Below, piece after piece: positions 23,979 through 32,482 of a DNA stretch of 52,941 nucleotides. Under the pieces are notes generated by a model. It did not search any database, was not told the origin of the DNA, and saw nothing but the letters and a program-made list of their open reading frames with translations. Each line of letters begins with the position of its first letter. The stretch's first letter is position 1. The stretch spans positions 1 to 52,941 of the forward strand of contig DASRES010000091.1 in NCBI GenBank assembly GCA_035651955.1. Reading direction: 5' to 3'. Made by a program: the position numbers and the translations under genes. The stretch is from Acidimicrobiia bacterium. GTDB taxonomy: Bacteria > Actinomycetota > Acidimicrobiia > IMCC26256 > JAMXLJ01.

Positions 23979-24305
23979 GTGGCCGATGGGCTGACCGTCG
24001 AGGAGCGCGAGCAGCGCGAAGCGGCGTTGCGCGACCTGATCGACATGATGCGGCCGGCCGTGCAGCAGGACGGCGGCGACCTCGTGCTGCTGGACGCGAA
24101 CTACGAGACCGGCGTCGTCGACGTGATGCTCCAGGGTGCGTGCAGCAGCTGCGCGATCAGCGCGTCGACGCTGCAGCTCGGCGTCGAGCGGATCCTGACG
24201 AGCCGGCTCGACTGGGTCACCGAGGTCCGTGGCGGCGTCGACACGAGCATCGACGACGACGAGAGCGCCGCGCTGGGTCGTGGCGCGTACGTCCCGAAGC
24301 TCTGA
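23979..24305 (+). CDS. NifU C-terminal-domain (Nfu-type) Fe-S carrier
   Basis: 108 residues from GTG 23979 with AGAGGAG upstream. The core RPAVQQDGGDLVLLD and the C-x-x-C motif Cys55/Cys58 in GACSSCAIS are those of Nfu scaffold domains, which bind a [4Fe-4S] cluster at a dimer interface and deliver it to apoproteins. An acidic tail follows. It is the first gene of a compact operon with the GNAT (7-base gap) and zf-UBP genes. Confidence 0.92.
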   Translation: MADGLTVEEREQREAALRDLIDMMRPAVQQDGGDLVLLDANYETGVVDVMLQGACSSCAISASTLQLGVERILTSRLDWVTEVRGGVDTSIDDDESAALGRGAYVPKL

Positions 24306-24312
24306 TCGCACC

Positions 24313-24630
24313 GTGGCCCACGGAACCGCACCGGACATCGTCGACGACGAGCGCCACCACCGCTTCGTCGCCCGTGTCGACGGCCACGAGGCCGAGCTGG
24401 TCTACCGCCGCGATGCCGGCGTCGTCGTCCTCGTCCACACCGGCGTTCCCGACGAGCTCGGGGGCCGCGGCCTCGGCGGCCGGTTGGTCGCGGCCGCCGT
24501 CGACGACGCGCGCCGCCGAGGGTTGACCGTCGCCGTCGAGTGCCCGTTCGCGCGCTCCTGGATCGAACGGCATCCCGGCGAAGTCGACGGCGTCGCCGTC
24601 CTCGGCGCCGACCGCGGCGGGTCCGACTGA
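24313..24630 (+). CDS. short GNAT-family protein (COG2388/YidJ-like acetyltransferase)
   Basis: 105 residues from GTG 24313. The acetyl-CoA loop is in VPDELGGRGLGGRLVAAAVD, followed by CPFARSWIERHPGE, the hallmark end of this minimal GNAT subgroup. It is shorter than typical GNATs (about 140 or more), as is normal for this subfamily. Its substrate is unknown. It sits between the Nfu and zf-UBP genes and overlaps the next start by 1 base. Confidence 0.85.
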   Translation: MAHGTAPDIVDDERHHRFVARVDGHEAELVYRRDAGVVVLVHTGVPDELGGRGLGGRLVAAAVDDARRRGLTVAVECPFARSWIERHPGEVDGVAVLGADRGGSD

Positions 24631-24926
24631 TGGTCGCTTCCACGTGCACGCACCTCGATACCGTCGCCGACGTCGCGCCCAGCGACGACGGGTGCCACGA
24701 GTGCCTGCAGACCGGCGACCGGTGGGTGCACCTGCGGATGTGCCAGGAGTGCGGGCACGTCGGCTGCTGCGACAGCTCGCCGAACCGGCACGCCACCGCG
24801 CACTACCACGCGACCGGTCACCCGCTGGTCCGCTCGTTCGAGCCGGGCGAGGACTGGTGGTGGTGCTACGCCGACGGCCTGCTCTTCGAGGTCGACGGCG
24901 CACCGCCTTCGCCGTCGCACGCCTGA
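24630..24926 (+). CDS. UBP-type zinc-finger domain protein
   Basis: 98 residues from ATG 24630 (TGATG overlap with the GNAT gene). Zinc ligands are plain to see: Cys6/His8, Cys22-x-x-Cys25, Cys38-x-x-Cys41, Cys46/47, His54/58/64, with W-V-H-L and GEDWWWCYAD. In bacteria this eukaryotic-like zf-UBP fold is found as a small stand-alone protein without deubiquitinase activity; its binding target is unknown. It is convergent with the alpha/beta hydrolase. Confidence 0.9.
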   Translation: MVASTCTHLDTVADVAPSDDGCHECLQTGDRWVHLRMCQECGHVGCCDSSPNRHATAHYHATGHPLVRSFEPGEDWWWCYADGLLFEVDGAPPSPSHA

Positions 24927-24936
24927 CCACCGCTGG

Positions 24937-25821
24937 TCAGCCGTTCGTCGACACGGCCGGCTCGGACGCGGACGCCCAGTGACGGCGCAGGTGCCGCGCG
25001 AGCTCGTCGGCCCGTTCCAGCGGGAAGAGCAGCCGCGCGCCGTCGAGCTCGACGACGTCCGTCACCCCGGGGATCGTGTCGCGGAGCCAGTACGCCCACG
25101 AGACGTCGAACATGACGTCGCCCGTTCCCCACACGACCAGCGTCGGGACGCGCAGGCGCCGGAGCTCCGGTTCCACGGCGAGCAGGTCCTCGGGTCGCAG
25201 CGCGACGAGCAGCTGCTCGAAGCGCCGCGCGCGCTCCTCCGTGCCGATCACCGGTTCGAGGAACGACGCCACGACGTCGAGCGGCACGGCGCGTGCGTCC
25301 TCGAGCGACGAGCCGAGGAGCGCGGTGCGCGCGGCGTCGAGGTCCGCGAGCAGGGCGGGCGCGGTCGGTGCGAGCGCACCCTGGCGCGCGAGCTCGGCCG
25401 TCGGCGCGAACGCCTCGGGCGGGATGTTGTCGTGCGTTTCGCAGTTCGTCAGCGTGAGCGTGCGCAACCGCGCGGGCGAGAGCGTCGCCAGGATCTGCGC
25501 GACCGCGCCGCCGGTGTCGTTCGCGACGAGATCGACGCGGTCGAGACCCATCGCGTCGCGGAAGTCGCCGACGAACCGTGCGAGCGCGGTGAGCGAGACG
25601 TCCCCCTCGCGTGCCGGCGTGCGCCCGTGCATCGGCAGGTCGAGCGCGATGCAACGGCGCTCGTCCGCGACGCGCTCGATGACGTGTGCCCACAGGTACG
25701 CGTTCACACCGATCCCGTGCACGAAGAGCGCGACGGGTCCGTCGCCGATGTCGACGTAGCCGACGTCACCTGCCGGCGTGGTCAGGACGCCGCGGCGCGC
25801 GTCGAAGTCGTGCAGTTCCAT
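24937..25821 (-). CDS. alpha/beta hydrolase, haloalkane-dehalogenase/epoxide-hydrolase-like
   Basis: 294 residues from ATG 25821, with GAGGAGG 6 bases upstream. Oxyanion-hole HGIGVNAYLW and nucleophile elbow LVANDTGGAVA, where the nucleophile is Asp, as in dehalogenases and epoxide hydrolases. The usual catalytic His near the C-terminus is not obvious: the equivalent stretch reads LDGARLLFPLERADELARH. It may be inactive or use another residue. A doubled operator lies just upstream, so the gene is probably repressed by a TetR-type protein encoded outside the window. Confidence 0.85.
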   Translation of the reverse strand: MELHDFDARRGVLTTPAGDVGYVDIGDGPVALFVHGIGVNAYLWAHVIERVADERRCIALDLPMHGRTPAREGDVSLTALARFVGDFRDAMGLDRVDLVANDTGGAVAQILATLSPARLRTLTLTNCETHDNIPPEAFAPTAELARQGALAPTAPALLADLDAARTALLGSSLEDARAVPLDVVASFLEPVIGTEERARRFEQLLVALRPEDLLAVEPELRRLRVPTLVVWGTGDVMFDVSWAYWLRDTIPGVTDVVELDGARLLFPLERADELARHLRRHWASASEPAVSTNG

Positions 25822-25853
25822 TCGGGGGCCTCCTCGCTGCGGGGAATCAACAA

Positions 25854-25892
25854 ACCGACCGTCGGTACGATACAGACCGACCATCGGTCTGT
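25854..25892. promoter_or_regulatory. two TetR-type operators 22 bp apart
   Basis: Two inverted repeats share the core ACCGA-NNN-TCGGT. Site 1 is 25854-25866. Site 2 is 25872-25892, with the full 9-bp arms ACAGACCGA-CCA-TCGGTCTGT. Their centres are 22 bp apart, about two helical turns, so two dimers could bind on one DNA face. They lie between the hydrolase and ferritin-like genes. No TetR gene is adjacent. Confidence 0.65.
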
Positions 25893-25961
25893 CAACGGGA
25901 CGGTTGCCGGCGAGTCGGCGCGGCGCGAGGGTGGCGGACGCCCCCGACGAGGAGACGGCCC

Positions 25962-26537
25962 ATGCCGGACAAGCCCAGCTACCTCGGACTGCTGAACGCG
26001 ATCGCGATCGCGGAGTCGCACGCACACGCCTACCTGCGCGAGTGGGCGCAACGGACCCCGAGCGACGACGTGCGTCGCGTGCTGCTGCGCGTCGCGGCGC
26101 GCGAGGGCGAGCACGGGATGAGCTTCGCCAAGCGCATCAACGAGCTCGGCTTCGAGGTGCGCGAGAAGGACGACGGCACGTTCGACGACGCCATGGCCGT
26201 CGTCCGCTCCGACCGCTCCGACCTCGAGAAGATGAAGGCGCTGAAGCTGCACAAGCTCGACACCGGGTCGGAGCCCGACATCTTCGACGGCTTCTTCCGC
26301 GACCACACGATCGACATCCGGACGGGCGAGCTGCTCGGTCGTTACATCGCCGAGGAGCGCGACAGCGCCCGTCTCCTGCGGTCGTGCTACGAGCAGCTCA
26401 AGGCCGCGCGCGACGTCCGCGACGCTCCGGCGGACGCGCTCGCGTCCCTCGACGGGAAGGTCGACGCGCTCTGCCGTGCGGTCGAGGAGCTCCGGCAGAT
26501 CGTCTGCGCGCAGGCGATGCCGGCGAGCACCGCGTAA
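25962..26537 (+). CDS. ferritin-like/rubrerythrin-like protein
   Basis: 191 residues from ATG 25962 with GAGGAG at 25949-25954. Helices carry Glu/His pairs typical of di-iron ferritin-like folds: AIAESHAHAYLREWA, VAAREGEHGMSFAKRI, then GRYIAEERDSARLL. It may store or detoxify iron/peroxide or act as a non-haem oxygenase. It shares a promoter region with the divergent hydrolase and so perhaps the same repressor. A palindromic repeat begins 9 bases after its stop codon. Confidence 0.8.
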   Translation: MPDKPSYLGLLNAIAIAESHAHAYLREWAQRTPSDDVRRVLLRVAAREGEHGMSFAKRINELGFEVREKDDGTFDDAMAVVRSDRSDLEKMKALKLHKLDTGSEPDIFDGFFRDHTIDIRTGELLGRYIAEERDSARLLRSCYEQLKAARDVRDAPADALASLDGKVDALCRAVEELRQIVCAQAMPASTA

Positions 26538-26546
26538 CGCCCACGC

Positions 26547-26625
26547 CGCGGTCCCGCGGGACCGCGCGACGGTCGTTCTGATTCCCGGGAGTCCCGCCTG
26601 GCGAGACCCACGGGCATCTGAATCG
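26547..26625. repeat. palindromic interspersed repeat, copy 1
   Basis: Begins with the perfect 20-bp palindrome CGCGGTCCCGCGGGACCGCG (26547-26566), then a GATTC...GAATC outer arm pair around an inner GTCCCGCC-T-GGCGAGAC hairpin. The distance from the GGTCCC start (26550) to the end of GAATCG is 76 bp. This matches the copies at 39911 and 40025 (77 and 76 bp). It lies just downstream of a stop codon. Confidence 0.75.
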
Positions 26626-26736
26626 TCGCGTTCGCCACCTCCGCATTGCCCACACCCCGATGGGGCAGTGCCGCCCCTGGTTCCGTTCGGTGCGCGATGT
26701 CACCGTGCCGGAGGGAACCGAGCAAGGGGGCAGGGC

Positions 26737-27993
26737 ATGAGACGGCTCATCGTTCTCGTCGCGCTGTGCGCGCTGGCGCTGTCGGCGTGCAGCATCGACG
26801 ACTGGACCGCGTTCGGGTTCAACAACCGGAACACCTTCAACAACATCGGTGGGGTGTCACAGGACGCGATCAACACGTCGAACGCGTCGCAGCTGCAGCG
26901 CGCGTGGACGTCGAACGTCGTGCAGGGTGGCTACGGCTCCAGCGGTGTGGTCACGTGGACCGACACCAATCAGTACAAGAACCAGCACGCGTACTTCGAC
27001 AACAGCGGGATCCTCTGGTCCGTCAACACCGTCACGCACAAGGTCGACTGCGCGGCGAACGACGGCAGCGAGACGTCCGGCTCGAGCGCGAACGACCCGG
27101 TCGTGTCGGACGGCGGGCTCGGTTGGTACAACTCGCAGGCCGGCAACGAGTTCGAGCTCTACGACCTGCAGACGTGTGCCGAGCGTGGCGGAACCGACGT
27201 CGCGCAGTCCGACTCGGTCCATCCCACGCTGACGATGAACAACGACGGCTACATCTACGTCGGCACCGGTTACGACGAGGTGGACGGGACGGGCACGAGG
27301 CAGCTCTTCGGGTCCGTCACGAAGCAGCCGACCACCGCGGCGGCTCCCGGTTGGCAGACGTGGATGGCGACCCCCGTGTGGTCGCCGCCGGCGATCATGA
27401 ACGGGGTCGTGTACGCGACGACCTACGACACGCTGTACGCGATCCGCAACAGCGACGGCACGGTGCTGTGGCAGACGACGCTCGCGCCGGGTCACACGTC
27501 GCCGTTGCGTGCACCGATCGCGGTGCCGACCGTCAACGGCGCGGCGAACACGCCGACGATCTTCGTCACCAGCGAGTCGACGGTGTGGTCGGTGAACGCA
27601 TCGACCGGCGCGGTCCGCTGGGCGCACAGCAACAACGTGCTCCGCAACGCCGGCGCGACGATCGCCAACAACCAGCTGCTCGTCGCGGCGACGGGCGGCA
27701 CCGGCGCGCCGGTCCTCGTCTCGCTCGACGCGACGACCGGCGCGGCCGGCTACTCGAAGACGCTCGCGACGCCGTCAGGTGCGTCCCTCGACACGCTGTA
27801 CGAGCCCGCGACGACGAACGGTGTGCTGGTGATGGCGGACGGGACGGCGGCATGGGCGCTGCGGATCACGGACGGCGCCGTGCTGAAGAGCATGGTCGTC
27901 GCCGGCAACACGTCAGCCCACCCGACGATCTCCGAAGGCGACGTGTTCTTCCCGGTCGCGAACGGCATCGACGTGTGGGGCCTGCCCTCGTAG
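26737..27993 (+). CDS. PQQ-like beta-propeller lipoprotein
   Basis: 418 residues from ATG 26737, preceded by AAGGGGG. The N-terminus MRRLIVLVALCALALSAC has a lipobox (L-S-A-C, Cys18), so the protein is lipid-anchored outside the membrane. Repeats with the pattern of PQQ-binding-like propellers follow: VVYATTYDTLYAIRNSDGTV, TVWSVNASTGAVRWAHS, LVSLDATTGAAGY. The Trp docking motif suggests a non-catalytic propeller. Likely a binding or assembly protein; the partner is unknown. Confidence 0.85.
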   Translation: MRRLIVLVALCALALSACSIDDWTAFGFNNRNTFNNIGGVSQDAINTSNASQLQRAWTSNVVQGGYGSSGVVTWTDTNQYKNQHAYFDNSGILWSVNTVTHKVDCAANDGSETSGSSANDPVVSDGGLGWYNSQAGNEFELYDLQTCAERGGTDVAQSDSVHPTLTMNNDGYIYVGTGYDEVDGTGTRQLFGSVTKQPTTAAAPGWQTWMATPVWSPPAIMNGVVYATTYDTLYAIRNSDGTVLWQTTLAPGHTSPLRAPIAVPTVNGAANTPTIFVTSESTVWSVNASTGAVRWAHSNNVLRNAGATIANNQLLVAATGGTGAPVLVSLDATTGAAGYSKTLATPSGASLDTLYEPATTNGVLVMADGTAAWALRITDGAVLKSMVVAGNTSAHPTISEGDVFFPVANGIDVWGLPS

Positions 27994-28015
27994 CGGGCGG
28001 CTACGTCTCGGGCAG
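27982..28015. terminator. hairpin spanning two convergent stop codons
   Basis: CGTAGC (27989-27994) pairs with GCTACG (28000-28005) and CTGCCC (27982-27987) with GGGCAG (28010-28015), giving a two-part stem with a 5-base loop. It includes the stop codon of the propeller gene and the end of the acyl-CoA synthetase gene, so it could end both transcripts. Confidence 0.45.
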
Positions 28016-29608
28016 CGGCGGCATCGTCTCGGCAAGGTCGCGGAGCTGGTTCTTCGCGACCTTGTCGAGCGTCGCGCGCGGGAAGTCGTCGACGAAGTAG
28101 ACGGCGCGCGGAACCTTGAAGTCCGCGAGGTTCGTGCGGCACACGTCGACGATCTTCCGCGCGAGCGCCTCGTCGTCGTCGCCACCACCACCCTTGATGA
28201 CGAACGCGACCGCGACGACGTCGAGCATCGGGTGCGACCGGCCGACGACGGCGACGTCACCGACGCCGGGAACCTGCCGGCACACGTCCTCGACCTCCTT
28301 CGCCGAGACGTTCTCGCCCCCGACCTTCAACATGTCCTTGTCGCGCTCGCTGTAGAACACGGCGCCGTCCTCGCCGACGCGCACGCGGTCGCCGGTCTTG
28401 AACCAACCGTCGTCGGTGAAGCTCGTCGCGTTCGCCTCGGGGTTGCCGTAGTACTCGAGGAAGAGCTGGATGCCTCGCGTCCCGCGCACCCACAGCTCGC
28501 CGATCTCGCCGTCGGTGCACACCGCGCCCGTCTCCGGGTCGACGACGAGGATCTCGTAGCCCGGCGTCGGGTGGCCCATCGACCGGACGGGAACCCGGTC
28601 GCCCGGGCCGCCGTGGATCGCGTGGATCACGGTCTCCGTCATCCCGTACGCGGGCAGCACGCGCGCGCCGAGCATCGCCTCGAGCTCGGGAACGACGAGC
28701 CCGAACACGCCGACCTCGAGCGCGCAGTCGGGACGGGGCTGTCCTGCGATCGCCTTGAACACGAACGGGATCAGCGAGATGTGGGTGATCCCGTGCTTGC
28801 ACACCACCTCCCAGAAGCGGCTCGACGAGAACTTCGGTTGCAGCACGACGGTCCCGCCCGCGCCGAGGATCGTCCACATCGACCAGCTCTGCGCGTTCAC
28901 GTGGAAGAACGGCAGGTAGACGAGGTAGACGCTGTCGCCCGTCACGCCGATGTTCGACGGGCCGACGCGTCCCGCCCACAGCGCGTTCGCGTGCGTGTGC
29001 ACGACCGCCTTCGGCCGCGACGTCGTGCCCGACGTGAACATGATCCCCGCGGGGAGCATCGGCTCCGGCGCGCGTGTGGGTGCGGCGTCCGGATCGTCGA
29101 ACAGGTCGTCGAACGCGACGAACCGCCCGCCGTGTGCTTCGGTCGACGCGGGCTCGCCGCCGTCGTCCGCGGTGACCGCGATCCACTGCAGGCGCGGCCC
29201 GGCGGAGGCGACGAGCGGCGCGTACCGAGGCTGGGTCACCGCCGCGACGCAGTCCGCCTGCTCCACGAAGTACGTGATCTCGGCTTCGACGCTGCGCGTG
29301 TTCGTCGTCACGCCGACCGCTCCGATGGTCGCGCACGCGTACCAGGCGAGGACCATCTCCGGGCAGTTGTCCGCGTGGACGAGGACCTTGTCGTGCTTGC
29401 GGACACCGCGCGCGGCGAGTCCGGACGCCAGCGCACGGACGTCACGGCGGAACTCCGCGTACGTCCAGGCGCGCGTCGACCCGTCACGCGGCTCCCACAC
29501 GAGCACGCGGTGGTCGGGTCGCTCGGACGCCCAGTGGTCCAGCAGCCAGGGGATGTCCTGACCGGCGAACTGGAACGCAGCAACGGTCTGCGGGTCGATG
29601 TCCGGCAT
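28001..29608 (-). CDS. acyl-CoA synthetase (fatty-acid/aromatic-acid AMP ligase, FadD-like)
   Basis: 535 residues from ATG 29608 (the longer frame to 29647 lacks a better site). ANL-superfamily motifs: P-loop IMFTSGTTSRPKAVVHTH, YGMTETV, the hinge DDGWFKTGDRVRV and the C-terminal KVAKNQLR with its catalytic Lys. It should activate a carboxylic acid to its CoA thioester. It fits with the window's P450s and SDRs as part of lipid or steroid side-chain catabolism. Divergent from the esterase lipoprotein; convergent with the propeller gene. Confidence 0.95.
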   Translation of the reverse strand: MPDIDPQTVAAFQFAGQDIPWLLDHWASERPDHRVLVWEPRDGSTRAWTYAEFRRDVRALASGLAARGVRKHDKVLVHADNCPEMVLAWYACATIGAVGVTTNTRSVEAEITYFVEQADCVAAVTQPRYAPLVASAGPRLQWIAVTADDGGEPASTEAHGGRFVAFDDLFDDPDAAPTRAPEPMLPAGIMFTSGTTSRPKAVVHTHANALWAGRVGPSNIGVTGDSVYLVYLPFFHVNAQSWSMWTILGAGGTVVLQPKFSSSRFWEVVCKHGITHISLIPFVFKAIAGQPRPDCALEVGVFGLVVPELEAMLGARVLPAYGMTETVIHAIHGGPGDRVPVRSMGHPTPGYEILVVDPETGAVCTDGEIGELWVRGTRGIQLFLEYYGNPEANATSFTDDGWFKTGDRVRVGEDGAVFYSERDKDMLKVGGENVSAKEVEDVCRQVPGVGDVAVVGRSHPMLDVVAVAFVIKGGGGDDDEALARKIVDVCRTNLADFKVPRAVYFVDDFPRATLDKVAKNQLRDLAETMPPLPET

Positions 29609-29722
29609 GGCAGGTCTTCCGTGATCCGGGAGCGGGTGAGCGGCCAAATGTATGCAGGCGGGTTACGCTCACGCCCCCCGGCGGCCGGCCGACGAGAACC
29701 GGGCGCCGATCGGAGGACGAAG

Positions 29723-30607
29723 ATGCGGAGGCAGATCGGATCGTTCGCAGCGCTCGTCAGTGCCGTCGCGCTGCTCGCCGCGGCGTGCTCGTACGTCCCA
29801 CCGCCCGCGGGCACGGCGCCGCTGCGCTACCGCGACGCGGTCTTCGCCACCGTGTCGAAGACCGCGGACCTGCCGTACGGCTCGGCGGTCGACCAGAACG
29901 GGCAGACCGTCACGCTGCTGCTCGACCTCTACCAGCCGGTCGGCGACACCGTGACGGCACGGCCCGCGATCGTGTGGGTGCACGGCGGGTCGTTCTCGGC
30001 CGGCGACAAGACGTCACCGGAGCTCGTCGACGAGGCGAACGTGTTCGCGGCGAAGGGCTACGTGAACGTCTCGATCGACTACCGCCTGTCACCGACGGGA
30101 TGCTCCTTCGGCGGGGCGACCGCCGCGTGCGTCCAGGGGATCATCGACGCGCAACATGACGCGCAGGCCGCGGTCCGCTGGCTGCGCGCGAACGCGACGA
30201 CCTACCACGTCGACGCGAACCGGATCGCGATCGGCGGGTCGTCGGCCGGCGCGATCACGGCGCTCCAGGTCGCGTACAAGCCGTACGACCCGGGCGTCAG
30301 TGGCAACGCGGGGTATCCGTCGGACGTCGAGGCCGCGCAGTCGCTCTCGGGGACCGCGATCCCGACGAGCCTCCCGCGCGCGGGCGGGCCCCAGGTCGTC
30401 TTGTTCCACGGGACGAGCGACCCGGTCGTGCCCTACACGTTCGCGCAGCAGACCGCCGCGAACGCGCAGGCCGTCGGCGACGTCGCCGTGCTCGAGCCGC
30501 TCGACGGCGCCGGGCACGTGCCCTACCTGCAGTACCGCAGCCAGATCCTCGACCAGACGACGAACCTCTTCTACCGCGCACTGGATCTCGCCCACGCGCA
30601 GCAGTGA
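29723..30607 (+). CDS. lipoprotein alpha/beta hydrolase (carboxylesterase-like)
   Basis: 294 residues from ATG 29723 with GGAGGA at 29712-29717. Lipobox around Cys22 (LLAAAC). Oxyanion loop IVWVHGGSFSAGDK, nucleophile elbow AIGGSSAGAITA (Ser), Asp in FHGTSDPVVPY and His in DGAGHVPY complete a Ser-Asp-His triad. It belongs to the esterase/lipase-like group with a DLYQP entry strand. Being lipid-anchored, it should hydrolyse esters outside the membrane. A TACGCT (29664-29669) upstream may be its -10. Confidence 0.9.
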   Translation: MRRQIGSFAALVSAVALLAAACSYVPPPAGTAPLRYRDAVFATVSKTADLPYGSAVDQNGQTVTLLLDLYQPVGDTVTARPAIVWVHGGSFSAGDKTSPELVDEANVFAAKGYVNVSIDYRLSPTGCSFGGATAACVQGIIDAQHDAQAAVRWLRANATTYHVDANRIAIGGSSAGAITALQVAYKPYDPGVSGNAGYPSDVEAAQSLSGTAIPTSLPRAGGPQVVLFHGTSDPVVPYTFAQQTAANAQAVGDVAVLEPLDGAGHVPYLQYRSQILDQTTNLFYRALDLAHAQQ

Positions 30608-30617
30608 CCCCGCGCCC

Positions 30618-30667
30618 CGCGTTGGTACACAAGTCGCGCCCATGACCGCGAGTTGTGTACCAACGCG
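30618..30667. terminator. 50-nt hairpin between convergent esterase and chemoreceptor genes
   Basis: The arms CGCGTTGGTACACAA (30618-30632) and its exact complement (30653-30667) form 15 bp. After a single G33-G52 mismatch, 5 more pairs TCGCG/CGCGA continue to an 8-base loop. It starts 11 bases after the esterase stop. Without a T tract it still fits a bidirectional terminator or 3' stabiliser. Confidence 0.6.
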
Positions 30668-30684
30668 CCGGGCGGCGGCGCGGC

Positions 30685-32292
30685 TCAGTACCTGAACTGA
30701 CCGATCAGCGTCTCGAGCTCGGACGCGAGGTGCGCGAGCTCGCCCGCCGACTGGCTGCTCTGCGACGCGCCCGACCGCGTCTCGCTCGCGGCCTGGGCCA
30801 CGCCGCCGATGCTCTCGGCGATCTCGCTCGTGCCCTGGGCCGCCTCGTTCACCGTCCGGCCGATCTCGTTCGTCGTCGCGGTCTGCTGGTCGACGGCCGT
30901 CGCGATCGCGGTCTGCGTCTCGTTGATGCGGTTGATGATCTCGCCGATGCGGCCGATCGCCGCGACTGCCGCCTCGGTGTCGCTCTGGATCGCGCCGATC
31001 CGGCCCGACACCTCGGCAGTCGCTCGCGCGGTCTCCTGCGCGAGCTCCTTCACCTCGTTCGCGACGACGGCGAAGCCCTTGCCCGCGTCGCCGGCCCGGG
31101 CGGCCTCGATCGTCGCGTTGAGCGCGAGGAGGTTCGTCTGCTCGGCGATCGCCGTGATGACCTTCACGACGTTGCCGATCTCGGTCGAGCTCTCGCCCAG
31201 CCGCCCGACGACCGCGTTCGTGTCCTGCGCGATCTCCACCGCCGACAGCGCGGTGCTCGCGGCGTCCGTCGCGCTCGCCGAGATCTCGCGGATCGACGCC
31301 GTCATCTCCTCGGTGCTCGCCGCGACCGAGTTGACGTTCGCGGAGACCTCCTCGGCCGAGCTCGACACGCTCCCCGCTTGCGCGGCCGCCTGGTCCGCCG
31401 CGGAGCCCATCTGGTTGCTCACCGCGGAGAGCTCCTCGGACGATCCTGCGAGCGTCGACGCCGTCGACGCGATCTTCGCCATGGCCGCCTGGATCTTCTC
31501 GACGAACCGGTTGAACGACCGTGCGACCGCGCCGAGCTCGTCGTTGCTGCTCGCGTCGAGCCGCGCCGTGAGGTCGCCGTCGCCGTCGGCGATGTCGGTC
31601 AGCGTCTCGTCCAGACGGCGGAGCGGACGCACGATCGACCGCGTGATGAGCAGCGTCGCGCCGATCGTGACCAGCAGACCGATGACGCACAGGATGACGA
31701 GCAGCGTCGTCCCGGACGACGCCTCGCTCTTCAACTGGCTCTGCAGGCTCGACGACCGCTGCTCCTCGAGCTTGCGGAGCGCCTCGAACGCGACCGGCAG
31801 GTCGTTCGACGGCTTCAGGTTGTCGACCGTCATCACGTGGATCGCGCGCTGGACGTCACCGGCGAGCGCGAAGTTCCGCACCTGCTGGGTGAAGCCGTTG
31901 TAGTCGGAGAGGTCGCTCGAGATCCGGTCGAGCAGCTTGTTCTCGGCGCTCGACGTCGTGTTGGCCTTCGCCTGCGCCAGCCTCTTCGTCGCGCTGCCGT
32001 AGGCGTCCTCGACCTGCTTCCACGTCGTCTCGGCGAGGTCGTTCTGGCTCGGGTCGCGCAGCGCGACGACCGCGGCGTACATGTTCGACTGGTCGTCGTC
32101 GAACAGCCACCCCTGATAGGCCTGTGCGACGGCGGCCTCGACCACGTGGGCCTTCTGCACCTGGTTGGCCCGCGACTTCATCTGCCCGAACCGGATCGAC
32201 GCGATGATGCTGCACGCGAGGAACACGACTGCACCGACCGCGCCCAGCGCGATGAGCCGCGTCCTCACCGAGACGTTCGAGATCTTCTGCAC
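30685..32292 (-). CDS. methyl-accepting chemotaxis protein
   Basis: 535 residues from GTG 32292; the frame extends to 32376 but through a hairpin. First [22 protein letters not shown], a four-helix-bundle-like periplasmic sensor (about 40-200), second [26 protein letters not shown] ([19 protein letters not shown]), then the signalling coiled coil with the hairpin tip [20 protein letters not shown] and [13 protein letters not shown]. No cheA, cheW or other che gene is in the window, so it is an orphan receptor here. The four-helix sensor ligand is unknown. Confidence 0.95.
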   Translation of the reverse strand: MQKISNVSVRTRLIALGAVGAVVFLACSIIASIRFGQMKSRANQVQKAHVVEAAVAQAYQGWLFDDDQSNMYAAVVALRDPSQNDLAETTWKQVEDAYGSATKRLAQAKANTTSSAENKLLDRISSDLSDYNGFTQQVRNFALAGDVQRAIHVMTVDNLKPSNDLPVAFEALRKLEEQRSSSLQSQLKSEASSGTTLLVILCVIGLLVTIGATLLITRSIVRPLRRLDETLTDIADGDGDLTARLDASSNDELGAVARSFNRFVEKIQAAMAKIASTASTLAGSSEELSAVSNQMGSAADQAAAQAGSVSSSAEEVSANVNSVAASTEEMTASIREISASATDAASTALSAVEIAQDTNAVVGRLGESSTEIGNVVKVITAIAEQTNLLALNATIEAARAGDAGKGFAVVANEVKELAQETARATAEVSGRIGAIQSDTEAAVAAIGRIGEIINRINETQTAIATAVDQQTATTNEIGRTVNEAAQGTSEIAESIGGVAQAASETRSGASQSSQSAGELAHLASELETLIGQFRY

Positions 32293-32363
32293 GGAGACCG
32301 CCCTGTTCGCCCTGCCACGTCGTGTCCGGGGGTCTCTCGGCTCCGCACGGGGGCGACCTGAGC

Positions 32364-32393
32364 CATATCGCGACACGACCTGTCGCTGATATG
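32364..32393. promoter_or_regulatory. inverted repeat upstream of the chemoreceptor gene
   Basis: CATATC-GCGACA (32364-32375) pairs with TGTCGC-t-GATATG (32381-32393), 12 bp with one bulged T and a 5-base loop. It lies about 70 bases before the start codon, probably in the 5' leader or promoter of the reverse-strand gene. Nothing else was recognised in the 190-base spacer. Confidence 0.45.
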
Positions 32394-32482
32394 ACGCGTT
32401 GTCGACCGCTCGCGGCTTTCGCGCGGGTCGTGCCAGGTGTCACACGGGACGTCGCGTGGCCTGGCGCCGCCGGCGGGCGAGC

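Noticed and set aside
28232-30607. 791-residue forward frame before the esterase
   Set aside because: The N-terminal 497 residues are antisense to the acyl-CoA synthetase. The lipobox, ribosome-binding site and ATG at 29723 fix the true start.
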